Assembly: GCA_035295665.1 (NCBI GenBank)
Contig: DATGIQ010000229.1
Location: 1-23,566, forward strand
Direction: 5' to 3'
Length of the DNA stretch: 23,566 nucleotides
Origin: DATGIQ01 sp035295665
GTDB lineage: Bacteria > Planctomycetota > Planctomycetia > Gemmatales > Gemmataceae
Position 1 is the first letter of the stretch. Every line of letters starts with the position of its first letter. The notes under the pieces were generated by a model. That model saw only the letters and a program-made list of their open reading frames with translations, did not search any database and was not told the DNA's origin. A program made the translations under genes and the position numbers. This document shows, piece after piece, positions 15,927 through 23,566 of this stretch.

Positions 15927-17279
15927 TTATCCCACCGTTTTCGGCTCGGGATGAACCCACGGTTGGCGGTACGGCCGGCGCAACTGCCGATTGGCTTCCT
16001 CATCTCCCACGACGCGCTGGTTCTCCGCGTCCCAGTTGAGCGTCCGACCGAGCCGCAAGGAGAGATTCGCCAGGATGCAGCTGGCCGACGAGATGTACCC
16101 TTCCTCGATGTCCGCCACGGGCTTGCCCCGCGCGGCGATCGCCCGCAAAAAGTCCTGCTGGTGGCGGCGGTTGGCCGGGGCAACGTGTTTCTCCAGATCC
16201 TTCTCGGTCTTGTCTTCGGGGTACTGTTCCAGTTCGTACACGACATCGCGGTGCACCGGCTGGCCTCTGCCCTGGGGAAGGAAATCGTAACTCATCACGC
16301 TTACCTTCAGCGTTCCCTTGTCGCCATAGAGGGTCGCCCCCCAGGGATACTTCGGATCCGGAGAGTCGCCCCAGCTGCGGTGTTGCCAGACCACCTGGAG
16401 ATCGCCGTAGTCGAATGTGGCCGACTGTGTGTCGGGGATGTTCGCCTTGCTCTTCTTGTCAACCAGAATGCCGCCCGAGGAGCTAATCCGCTTGGGCCAA
16501 CCCAGGCCGAGCATCCAGCGGACCATATCGAACATGTGGATGCACATATCCCCCATGATCCCGTTGCCATACTCCGTGAACGCCCGCCAACTCCGCGGGT
16601 GCACCAGCCGGTTGTAAGGCCGCATCGGAGCCGGTCCCGTCCACATTTCGTAATCGAGGTAGTCCGGCGGCGCGGTGTCCGGAGGGTTATTGGTGGCGCG
16701 CATGTGGTAGTAGCAATACACCTCGACCAAGCCAACCGTGCCCAATTTGCCCTCCTTGACGATGGTGTCGCGAGCCTCGACGATGTGGGGCGTGCTGCGC
16801 CGCTGCGTGCCGACCTGGACGACTCGCCGATGCTTGCGGGCGGCCGCAACCATGGCTTGCCCCTCGACCACATCGACACTGATCGGTTTCTGGACGTACA
16901 CGTCGGCTCCGGACTCCACGGCAGCAATCATGGCCAACGCGTGCCAATGGTCCGGCGTGCCGACGAGAACGATATCGAGATCCTTCTCCTGGAGCATCTG
17001 GCGGTAATCCCCGTAGGTGCGGGGTTTCTTTTTGGACACCTGCCGTGTGGCCACCAACTCGGCCGCCTCGGCCAGCATCTTCTTGTCCACATCACACAGC
17101 GAGACGACTTCGACCGGTGCAACCTGGACGAGCCGAAGCAGGTCGGACTTGCCATACCAGCCGCAGCCGATCAGGCCGACCCGCTGCGGTTTGGTATCGG
17201 CGAACTCAGCAGCGTAATTGCTCGTGGAGGAAAGGATCAGCCCGGCCGTGCCGGCCTGTAGGAATGTACGACGATTCAT
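15927..17279 (-). CDS. Tat-exported Gfo/Idh/MocA family oxidoreductase
   Basis: A 450-residue NAD(P)-dependent oxidoreductase of the Gfo/Idh/MocA family. A twin-arginine signal (MNRRTFLQAG plus a hydrophobic stretch) precedes a Rossmann fold with Gly38-x-Gly40-x-x-Gly43. TPDHWH is at 108-113, and the catalytic lysine is Lys131 in QKP where EKP is commonest. The GDMCIHMFD segment gives Asp244 and His248. The C-terminal VGDEEANRQLRRPYRQPW is typical of planctomycete members acting on sugar or inositol-like compounds; the substrate is not known. The ATG at 17279 has GGGAG eight bases upstream. It lies downstream of a second, distant family member (206-bp gap), but differs from it in having an export signal. 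Confidence 0.92.
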   Translation of the reverse strand: MNRRTFLQAGTAGLILSSTSNYAAEFADTKPQRVGLIGCGWYGKSDLLRLVQVAPVEVVSLCDVDKKMLAEAAELVATRQVSKKKPRTYGDYRQMLQEKDLDIVLVGTPDHWHALAMIAAVESGADVYVQKPISVDVVEGQAMVAAARKHRRVVQVGTQRRSTPHIVEARDTIVKEGKLGTVGLVEVYCYYHMRATNNPPDTAPPDYLDYEMWTGPAPMRPYNRLVHPRSWRAFTEYGNGIMGDMCIHMFDMVRWMLGLGWPKRISSSGGILVDKKSKANIPDTQSATFDYGDLQVVWQHRSWGDSPDPKYPWGATLYGDKGTLKVSVMSYDFLPQGRGQPVHRDVVYELEQYPEDKTEKDLEKHVAPANRRHQQDFLRAIAARGKPVADIEEGYISSASCILANLSLRLGRTLNWDAENQRVVGDEEANRQLRRPYRQPWVHPEPKTVG

Positions 17280-17484
17280 GGATGTGTCTCCCAGGAGAAG
17301 ATACGAACGCCTGTGCAGAAAGGCCCGGGCAGGATTGGCATCAGCAAACGATATTCGGGAAGCGAATCCAAATCCGCGCCGGAAGCCCAAGGACCTATCT
17401 TGCGTCAGCAGTTTACACGCTTGGCCACCAACTTGCAACGGCTTGCTGAAATCTCAATGGCGGCCATCGGAAAGGAAATCCCCG

Positions 17485-18585
17485 CTACGCCACCGCGACG
17501 CACTTGCCCCCTTCCCGTGCGGAGAGCAAACACGCATCGAGGACGCGTTGCGTCTTCAGCGCCTGCTCACCCCACCTGGGCTCCAGATGTCCGGATGTGA
17601 CGATCCGGGCAAAGGTCTCGATCATGCGCGTTTCCTGTGCGTTGGCGGTTCCGTTGCTGTATTCGTGTACCACCAGGCGTCGGGAGTGGTCTTCCATGTT
17701 AAACGCACACCCGGTTACGCGGAAGACCGGTGCGTTGACTTCGAAGGCCACTTCGCAGCCGAAAAAAGGCAATACGAAATCGGCCAGGTGCACATAGCCG
17801 CGGTCCCCGTTCACATACGCCCATTGGTGGTTTTCACTGCGAAACGAACAGTAAAATGAGGCGCTCGCACCACCGACGAAGAACAATTCTCCGGAGAATT
17901 CCGTTGGGACGCCGTCCTTGCCGGAACCCTGTTGCGCAAGAATTCGGCCGGTGACGCGCTCGGGAAGTTGATCGTTCAGGACCCACAAAGAAAACCGGAT
18001 GTTGTACCATCCCAGGTCGCCCAGGCAGCCCAGCGGTTCCAGGTCGTTCCGGACACGGATGTTGCGGACGAAGAATTCCTCCGATCCTTTGAAGCTGAAC
18101 TGGCTGGCAATCCGCACAATCGTGCCGACCGACTCGCGATCATCCAGCGTACGGCGGAGCAGGGCGAGCCGTTGGCTATGCATGAACATGACGCCATCCA
18201 TGAACTGGACCCGGTTCCGTTGGCAGGCTTCGAGCATGGCCTGGACATCAGCACCGTGGATGCCGCACGGCTTCTCGCACAGGACATGCTTGCCCGCGTC
18301 GGCAGCACGAAGGACCCACTCCTTGCGAATACCGGTCGGCAAGGGAACGTACACAGCATCGATGTCGTTGCGCTGAAGTAGTTCCTGGTAACCCCCACAA
18401 GGAATCGGCACGATCGGAAAAGAGACGTTCGCCTGGCATTCCTCAATAAACTTGCTCGCGCGCGCTCGGTCCCGGCTGGCGACGGCAACCAGTGTGGCGT
18501 TGGTCGCATTGCGGATCGCCTGCCAATTTTTGCGCGCAATCTGGGCAGTGCCAAGGATTCCCCAACGACAAAGGCTTGGCGGCAT
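17485..18585 (-). CDS. Gfo/Idh/MocA oxidoreductase, dihydrodiol/xylose dehydrogenase-like
   Basis: A 366-residue cytoplasmic family member without a signal peptide. The N-terminal WGILGTAQIARKN is the nucleotide-binding loop variant seen in the dimeric dihydrodiol dehydrogenase / D-xylose dehydrogenase branch. Catalytic EKP is at 104-106 (HVLCEKP), followed by MDGVMFMHSQR and GDLGWYNIR, both branch-typical. It probably oxidises a sugar or a related cyclic diol using NADP(H), but the substrate is unproven. The ATG at 18585 has a weak GAGAG upstream. It lies downstream of the DUF4214 gene, after a hairpin, so it is probably transcribed on its own or with the next oxidoreductase. Confidence 0.9.
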   Translation of the reverse strand: MPPSLCRWGILGTAQIARKNWQAIRNATNATLVAVASRDRARASKFIEECQANVSFPIVPIPCGGYQELLQRNDIDAVYVPLPTGIRKEWVLRAADAGKHVLCEKPCGIHGADVQAMLEACQRNRVQFMDGVMFMHSQRLALLRRTLDDRESVGTIVRIASQFSFKGSEEFFVRNIRVRNDLEPLGCLGDLGWYNIRFSLWVLNDQLPERVTGRILAQQGSGKDGVPTEFSGELFFVGGASASFYCSFRSENHQWAYVNGDRGYVHLADFVLPFFGCEVAFEVNAPVFRVTGCAFNMEDHSRRLVVHEYSNGTANAQETRMIETFARIVTSGHLEPRWGEQALKTQRVLDACLLSAREGGKCVAVA

Positions 18586-18658
18586 CTTCGGTGTCTCTCG
18601 TTTGCCGAGTGGAAGGAGAAGCTCGTACCGGGTCTGACCAGGATAAACCGAAGCTGCG

Positions 18659-18701
18659 GCTCCTGTCTAGAGGACCGTGCAGGAGCATACCGCGCGGTCC
18701 T
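18659..18701. terminator. Terminator-like hairpin after the DUF4214 gene
   Basis: It starts one base past the stop codon (minus strand). AGGACCG (18671-18677) pairs with CGGTCCT (18695-18701). A competing stem pairs GCTCCTG (18659-18665) with CAGGAGC (18680-18686). It contains the same ACCGCGCGGT core (18689-18698) as the palindromes at 10621 and 15870, but the rest is not alignable by eye. Confidence 0.45.
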
Positions 18702-20414
18702 TTACACGCCGGCGAAATATTCCGCCGAGCTGAGAAGCAGGAGCGCAAGCTGTTCATCGCTCAGGCCCCGCTCCAGCGCCGCGGTGAATGTATCCAGCCC
18801 ACCCGGGTCGGCCTGCCGATGCAGGAACTGCGTGTACATGCTTTGCACTTCCAGGCGGTTCGATTCGGCGCTCGCCAACAGGCCCGCAGCGACGGCCTGG
18901 CGGGAGAGGGCATTGGACTGGAGCGCCTGGCCCCATGATTGAGCGCCGCTCGGGTCGATGGGCCGTTGCAAAACGACCTGGTAGACGGCAGCTAAGAACT
19001 CTTGGGTAGTGCCGCCGTGCGACGCAAAGAATTCGCCGGAGCCCAGCAACACGGCTTCAAGTTGCTCGGCCGTCCCGCCCGCGTTCAGGAAATTGACCCA
19101 TGTCGCCAGCCCGGATGGGTCCGCCGCGCGCTGGAGCACGAGCTGGTACATATCTCCGACGACGAGGGCGTGGTACTCGGAGCTATTCTGGATCGCGGCC
19201 ACCACCTGGGTACGGGAGGTTCCCTTATCCAGTAACGCACTCCACGCCGCCAACCCGGTCGGATCGACTGAGCGCCGCAGCAAGTCGAAATAGACCTGTT
19301 CGACGAAACGCTGATTGGGAGTGCCCGCGCTGTTCTGTGGATTGACCGACGCGCCGGTGGCGGTGATATGGAAGGTCCGAATCCCCTCCGTCAGGCTGAG
19401 ATTGCGGCCCGAGGAGACGATCCTCCAGTTGCCCGTGGAAGGATCGACAGCGAAGAGCTGGCCGGGGGTCGTGCCATTGCTGATGGCGCCCACGTAGATC
19501 GTGCCGCCATCCCCCACCTCAACGCTGTCCAGACCAGTGTCCGGGCCGAGCGAAGCCAGCCGGGTCTGGACACCGGTCTGTGGGTTCACCTGGACGATGC
19601 TCCCCGTGTAATTGTCGCTGGCGCTGCCGGTGTTGCCTACAATCAGATTCCCATTGGCATCCACGGCCACATCGACCGGGTGATTGAAGAGCCCGCCCCG
19701 ACTGATCAACGTCTGTTGCCCGGTGTCGAGGTTGACCTCCCAAATCGCGCCCGGGTCCGCGCCCTGGACGTTCCCGGGTTCATCGGCCACATAAAGGTTG
19801 TCGCCGGGAGCAGGGGCCATGCCGACCGGTACGGTGAAGCCGCCCTTGCTGCCGTCGGTGATCAAGCGCTGCTGGCCGGTGTTTGGATCGATCTGGACGA
19901 TGTTGTGCACCCTGCTGGACGCATCCCCCTCGTCGGCGACGTAAAGGTAGCCGTTCAGGAAGACCAAGACGTTGGGTCCATCGAGCAACCCCCCTTTGGC
20001 CACGACGATTTGCTGGCCGGTGTTCGGGTCGATCCGGAAGACGGCTCCCGTTCCGAAGGCTTTCAGGTCCGTGACATAGATCTGTTGGTTGGGGGCTTGG
20101 GCGATGTACGTCGGCAGAGCGAGCAATTGGCCCATGGAAAGGCGGATTTGTGATCCGGTATTGGGATCCACGGCAATGATGCCGGGCGTAAAGGACGATT
20201 GATCCTGGCTGGAAAACGAGGATGGACCGGTACCTACGAGGAGAGTACCTTCCATCAATGAGGGAACGAGCCGGTCCTCCAAACTCTCCAATTGTAGACG
20301 CTTCCCTGAAGGAGGAGGGGGAACCGCATGGTCCGATGATCGGAAATACTCGACGAACCGCTTCAGAAAGCCGCACCCAATCGTTCCCAGGGAATGGATA
20401 GGATCACTGCGCAT
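18702..20414 (-). CDS. Surface-type protein: propeller plus four DUF4214 repeats
   Basis: A 570-residue protein. Residues 39-52 carry RLQLESLEDRLVPS, an N-terminal motif seen in many large planctomycete exported proteins (from memory); no ordinary hydrophobic signal peptide is visible. Residues about 55-350 form a beta-propeller with recurring DPNTGQQ turns and LYVADE-type strands. The C-terminal part has four DUF4214 units (about 369-415, 418-463, 472-518, 522-567), each with a DPxGLxxW core; DUF4214 is common in secreted and S-layer-associated proteins. The ATG at 20414 has GGGAG six bases upstream. The role is probably extracellular binding; no enzyme motif is seen. Confidence 0.87.
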   Translation of the reverse strand: MRSDPIHSLGTIGCGFLKRFVEYFRSSDHAVPPPPSGKRLQLESLEDRLVPSLMEGTLLVGTGPSSFSSQDQSSFTPGIIAVDPNTGSQIRLSMGQLLALPTYIAQAPNQQIYVTDLKAFGTGAVFRIDPNTGQQIVVAKGGLLDGPNVLVFLNGYLYVADEGDASSRVHNIVQIDPNTGQQRLITDGSKGGFTVPVGMAPAPGDNLYVADEPGNVQGADPGAIWEVNLDTGQQTLISRGGLFNHPVDVAVDANGNLIVGNTGSASDNYTGSIVQVNPQTGVQTRLASLGPDTGLDSVEVGDGGTIYVGAISNGTTPGQLFAVDPSTGNWRIVSSGRNLSLTEGIRTFHITATGASVNPQNSAGTPNQRFVEQVYFDLLRRSVDPTGLAAWSALLDKGTSRTQVVAAIQNSSEYHALVVGDMYQLVLQRAADPSGLATWVNFLNAGGTAEQLEAVLLGSGEFFASHGGTTQEFLAAVYQVVLQRPIDPSGAQSWGQALQSNALSRQAVAAGLLASAESNRLEVQSMYTQFLHRQADPGGLDTFTAALERGLSDEQLALLLLSSAEYFAGV

Positions 20415-20648
20415 GCTCGACTCCCGATCTATCGTCTGGATTTCAACCGTTAGGCATTTAGCACAGAATAGAACGCAACGCAAGGTGCGCTGGGGTTCCA
20501 GGCATAGGGAAAGGCTCCGCAACACGAATCCGACGCGCCGATTCTGAGTCTGCGCGCTTCCAGGCGAAGACACGTGCTGGTTCCCTCTTTTATGCCGACC
20601 GCAACGGACAGCGAGTCGGATTTACACAAGCTGTACAAGTTAGACGAT

Positions 20649-21078
20649 TCAGGCAGGGTGCAGGATTGTGGAAGCGGGACGGAATGGCGGTCGGGGCGAC
20701 AGATAGAACAACGGCAGCGTTTGCCCCTCCAAATTACAATGGGCTGCACGATCCGGTGCGGATTCAGATCCGGGTTCGATCTTGAGGGAGCTGACCAATT
20801 GGTATTCGGCCAATGAGCAAGCGAATGAATGGGCCTGCAGTTCCTTGAGAAGATTCTGAAACTCCGGGTGAGCGTGCACGAATTGAGCAAGCTCATGGGC
20901 AAGCAGGCGGCTGGAGTGGCAAGGCACATAGGCAGGCGTAGGACCGTCTTTTTTTCAGCAAGTGGCCAGTCAGACCTGCTTTTCCGTATTCCCTTCTGAC
21001 CGCCGCAGCGCAGGGGGGTTCTTGGACGCCAACCCCAAGGGAGGCCACCGTATTCTCGCCTGAGAAGAGCTTTCGCAT
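20649..21078 (-). pseudogene. Probable frameshifted small gene
   Basis: Two minus-strand reading frames join naturally at a run of seven A (plus-strand T7, 20949-20955). The first, from ATG 21078, reads MRKLFSGENTVASLGVGVQ and on to HLLKK at the A-run; the second continues with DGPTPAYVPCHSSRLLAHELAQ and ends at the TGA at 20649. Removing one A would give one 142-residue protein. The downstream part has a coding-like composition, including an amphipathic helical stretch (HELAQFVHAHPEFQNLLKEL). No ribosome binding site is clear at the ATG and I recognise no family. It could be a decayed gene, a sequencing indel, or a gene expressed by slippage on the A-run. Confidence 0.4.
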
Positions 21079-21204
21079 TTTGTTTGCAATGAGGTTGGTC
21101 GCATGGTAGCATCGGCCAACAATCAATCGCTTCGCTGCCAGCCTTCGTGGTGCGCCGGACCGGACGTCGGCTTGGCGTTATTTACCTGATCTTACCTTTC
21201 TTAG

Positions 21205-21209
21205 AGGAG
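21205..21209 (+). promoter_or_regulatory. Ribosome binding site deciding a GTG start
   Basis: AGGAG six bases before GTG 21216. It selects this start over an in-frame GTG at 21147 that has no such signal. Confidence 0.7.
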
Positions 21210-21215
21210 TCGGCT

Positions 21216-21980
21216 GTGAACGGCTGCGCATCGTCTCTCTCACGGGCTAACCACCGTCCGGCCATCTACCGCCTGACACTAGAGGAACTGGAGAGCCGTC
21301 TGCCGCCGGGCGATATGATTGGTCTGTCCGGGATGGCGTTGTGGGGAATGAACCTGGGCGTGGACGGGCGCGGGCTTCGGATCGCGCCGCTTGCCATGGC
21401 CGAAGTGCCGCTTGTGGGCCGAGATACCCATTCGGGCACCGCGTCGCATGCACGGGATGCTACTCGTACACCGATCTCGCTGGTCCCGACGTCTCCCACC
21501 GCAGCCCTGAAGCCGGCCGACGTAACTCCGGCTTCTGAAGCAAAACAAGTGTTCGCCGATGCCGACTTATACCAGTGCGGGTTGGTAAATCCGTTCGATG
21601 GATCCCGGCCCGCGCCGAGCAAGCCACGAGCCCCAATGCAAGGGGGTATGGAGCACGCCAATCAAGGCGACTTACTGCGCAGTCCAATGCCCGGAGGGGG
21701 CGAGAGTGGCTCGCGAGTGGCTAGCTCCCCCGAAGCGATGCCACAACCGCCTAGCTCGATGGCCACTGGCAACTTCCCTCCCCTGGGCGCACCGCTAAGA
21801 GGTTCGACTACCCAGACGAAGCCTGCGACGGCGAGCGCGATGCCGGCGCCGGCTAACCCGACCGGCAATGTCATGTCTCCTGGACAGGGGATCCATGTGG
21901 CCAGCATCGGCACGACGCCGGGCGGTAATATCCATCCCGACATGCCGGAATCGGATAGGCCGCCGCCGACGCCAACCTGA
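21216..21980 (+). CDS. Proline-rich leader protein with LESR motif; likely N-terminal part of the RHS protein
   Basis: A 254-residue ORF. Residues 19-31 read RLTLEELESRLPP, the same pattern as in the DUF4214 protein nearby. The rest is low-complexity, rich in Pro, Ala, Ser, Gly and Met, and looks like an unfolded linker ending PPPTPT. It stops with TGA at 21978-21980, and the RHS-repeat ORF resumes in the same frame two codons later. In related Gemmata-type RHS proteins, as I recall, an LE-R leader and the repeat region form one chain, so this stop is probably a nonsense mutation or is read through. The GTG start at 21216 is chosen for its AGGAG. No enzyme domain is present. Confidence 0.7.
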   Translation: MNGCASSLSRANHRPAIYRLTLEELESRLPPGDMIGLSGMALWGMNLGVDGRGLRIAPLAMAEVPLVGRDTHSGTASHARDATRTPISLVPTSPTAALKPADVTPASEAKQVFADADLYQCGLVNPFDGSRPAPSKPRAPMQGGMEHANQGDLLRSPMPGGGESGSRVASSPEAMPQPPSSMATGNFPPLGAPLRGSTTQTKPATASAMPAPANPTGNVMSPGQGIHVASIGTTPGGNIHPDMPESDRPPPTPT

Positions 21981-21986
21981 AAATGC

Positions 21987-23566
21987 ATGGATGGGAGCCC
22001 GGTCCAGGGCTCCGATGGTGATCCCAACCTGACCAACTGTGATTCCAGTGCCCCAGTGCGTTACTTCGACGGCACTGTCAGCATGAGCACTACGGACCTG
22101 ACTTCCGATGGCTTCGGGACCTCGTGGGGTCAGACGCGCAGCTGGAGCAACACTGCTGGTTATGCCGGTGTGGCACTGCCTACCTATGGCAGTCAACCAC
22201 TGACGTACAATGGCAATGGCTGGGTCGACACGCAGTTGCCGTTTCTGGAGACCGACAATGTATTCAACACGGTGATTGTGATCCTGGACGGCACGAACGC
22301 GTTATTCTTCGATCATGTGGACACCAATCCCACGCCGCGCTTTTTCACCCAGGACAAGTTGCTGGCCACGGGTGGCGAGTTTCTCCTGACGGACACTGCG
22401 GGAGATCAGATCCACTTCTACGGCTTTCACGGACAACCTGGTAGCTCTCGATTCGGACGCTTCGAGAGCATGACCGATACCAACGGCAATACGACGGTGG
22501 TCACGAGCTGGACCTCCGATGGCAAGCCGACCGAGATCGTCCGGAGCACGCCGCCTGAGCAAGAGCCCTCAGCCACGGAATCATGGCTCTACAGCTATGT
22601 GTCCTCGGGAGTGAATCAGGGGCTCCTGGCTAACGTCACCCTGCGCCGGCTGGGGGCGGACGGAAACTGGACCATCGTTCGCCAGGTGGACTACAGCTAC
22701 TACAACACCGGGGAAACCCACGGCAATCCCAACGACCTCAAAACGGCCACCGTTCGCGATGCGACCGGCAACGCGCTGGATACCAGCTATTACCGCTATT
22801 ATCTGGATTCGAGAGGGTTCGACGGTCTCCAATATGTCTTCAACGCCCAATCCTACGCCCGGCTGGCTGCATCCGTGGGCGATCCCTTCACCGCGACCGA
22901 CCAGCAAGTCGCCCCCTACGCCGACAACTACTACGAGTACGACTCCTCTCGGCGCGTGACCAAGGAAGTAGCCCAGGGGACGAGCTGCTCCTGCGCCGAC
23001 ACCGGTGGCCAGGGGACGTACTCATTCAGCTATTTCAGCGCCTCCCAAGGGAGCGACTACAACACTTGGCAATACCGCACCATTGAGACTCTTCCAGACA
23101 ACAGCCCTACCTTCGTGAGCCGCAATATCGTCTACAGCAACGGCTATGGCGAGGTCATGCTCAAGGTGTACGAGAGCGGCGCTCCCGGCAGCACGCAAAA
23201 ATGGGAGACGTTTTATCAATACGATCAGGCCGGCCGGATCACTCTCCAGGCCAATCCCTCGGCGGTGACCGGCTACGACGAGAGCAAGCCGGACTTGCTC
23301 AATAACGTGTCCGGCCACTATCAGTACCTCCAAGACAGCCAGGGCGAGATTGATCTTACCGACTACTATGCCGCTACCACAGCCACGGCGACGACGCCCG
23401 GGGGCGTAGCCGGCTTCCTCCAGGACACCAAGCTCCAGCAGGGACAGTTGGGCACGCCGATTTTGCAAACGAGCACACAGTACTATCTTCATGCCGGCGG
23501 TAAGGTGGATGTCAAGGTCGTGACGCCGGGAGGGACGTCGGACAGTTCGCCGGCTACCCAATTTAA
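21987..23566 (+). CDS. RHS/YD-repeat protein, N-terminal part (runs off the window)
   Basis: An open frame of 526 codons reaching the window edge without a stop. It begins MDGSPVQGSDGD, then VRYFDGTVSMSTTDLTSDGF and WGQTRSWSN, the usual opening of planctomycete RHS-repeat proteins. YD-type repeats appear as YYEYDSSRRVTKEV and YQYDQAGRITLQANP, with a CSC cluster near residue 337 (GTSCSCADTGGQGTY). RHS proteins build a hollow beta-cage and often carry a toxin at the C-terminus, which would lie beyond this window. The ATG at 21987 has no ribosome binding site and shares the frame of the preceding ORF, so it is more likely the continuation of that gene than an independent start. Confidence 0.85.
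   Translation, partial: MDGSPVQGSDGDPNLTNCDSSAPVRYFDGTVSMSTTDLTSDGFGTSWGQTRSWSNTAGYAGVALPTYGSQPLTYNGNGWVDTQLPFLETDNVFNTVIVILDGTNALFFDHVDTNPTPRFFTQDKLLATGGEFLLTDTAGDQIHFYGFHGQPGSSRFGRFESMTDTNGNTTVVTSWTSDGKPTEIVRSTPPEQEPSATESWLYSYVSSGVNQGLLANVTLRRLGADGNWTIVRQVDYSYYNTGETHGNPNDLKTATVRDATGNALDTSYYRYYLDSRGFDGLQYVFNAQSYARLAASVGDPFTATDQQVAPYADNYYEYDSSRRVTKEVAQGTSCSCADTGGQGTYSFSYFSASQGSDYNTWQYRTIETLPDNSPTFVSRNIVYSNGYGEVMLKVYESGAPGSTQKWETFYQYDQAGRITLQANPSAVTGYDESKPDLLNNVSGHYQYLQDSQGEIDLTDYYAATTATATTPGGVAGFLQDTKLQQGQLGTPILQTSTQYYLHAGGKVDVKVVTPGGTSDSSPATQF

Noticed and set aside
15951..17261. 436-codon plus-strand ORF
   Set aside because: Exactly antisense to the Tat-exported oxidoreductase, which has clear family motifs.
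20450..21112. 220-codon minus-strand ORF
   Set aside because: Competes with the A7-joined frame; rich in Cys, Arg and Ser with no domain-like stretch, and it overlaps the upstream region of the DUF4214 gene.
21978..21980. Selenocysteine at the TGA before the RHS ORF
   Set aside because: The site lies in a low-complexity proline linker, not an active site, and no SECIS-like hairpin was evident just downstream.

Overview
The window looks like chromosomal DNA from a GC-rich planctomycete, most likely close to the Gemmata/Gemmataceae group. The signs are a DUF1501 protein with a Tat signal, a DUF1559 pseudopilin with an H-X9-DG tail, an ECF sigma factor beside a WD40-bearing Ser/Thr kinase, Tat-exported Gfo/Idh/MocA oxidoreductases, a DUF4214 surface-type protein, and an RHS/YD-repeat protein of the kind common in that group. 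The lineage is inferred from gene families only; no rRNA or tRNA gene was seen.

Layout. 91-3016 (+): a PLP class-III aminotransferase of the glutamate-1-semialdehyde-aminomutase type, then an M81/MlrC-type metallopeptidase. 3073-4491 (-): a DUF1501 protein. 4857-7938 (-): an ECF sigma factor followed by a membrane kinase with an anti-sigma-like zinc finger in front and seven WD40 repeats behind. 8192-9295 (+): a periplasmic TlpA-like thioredoxin. 9351-9460: a 110-bp composite palindrome. 9678-10601 (+): a secreted NHL/SMP-30-type propeller. 10680-11696 (-) and 11727-12824 (+): a DUF1559 pseudopilin and a PilT ATPase, divergent with only 30 bp between start codons. 12825-14188: a gene-poor, repeat-bearing stretch with two doubtful small ORFs. 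14189-15871 (+): a complete cobalt-type nitrile hydratase operon (alpha, beta, activator) with overlapping genes. 15927-18585 (-): two unrelated Gfo/Idh/MocA oxidoreductases. 18702-20414 (-): a propeller/DUF4214 protein. 20649-21078 (-): a probable gene broken at an A7 run. 21216-23566 (+): a proline-rich leader ORF and an RHS-repeat ORF in the same frame, separated by one TGA.

How the genes relate. The nitrile hydratase operon is the clearest pathway unit: alpha and beta form the enzyme and the third gene is the likely cobalt-loading activator. The sigma/kinase pair is a probable signalling module. The pseudopilin and PilT may share a secretion/pilus role. The two proteins at the right end carry the same N-terminal R-L-x-L-E-x-L-E-x-R-L-x-P motif and are probably surface proteins.

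The most unusual points are a palindrome family whose stem changes are compensatory between two copies at convergent gene ends, the in-frame TGA ahead of the RHS protein, the A7 frameshift gene, and the repeat-flanked stretch upstream of nitrile hydratase. I did not find a demonstrably new multi-gene system.
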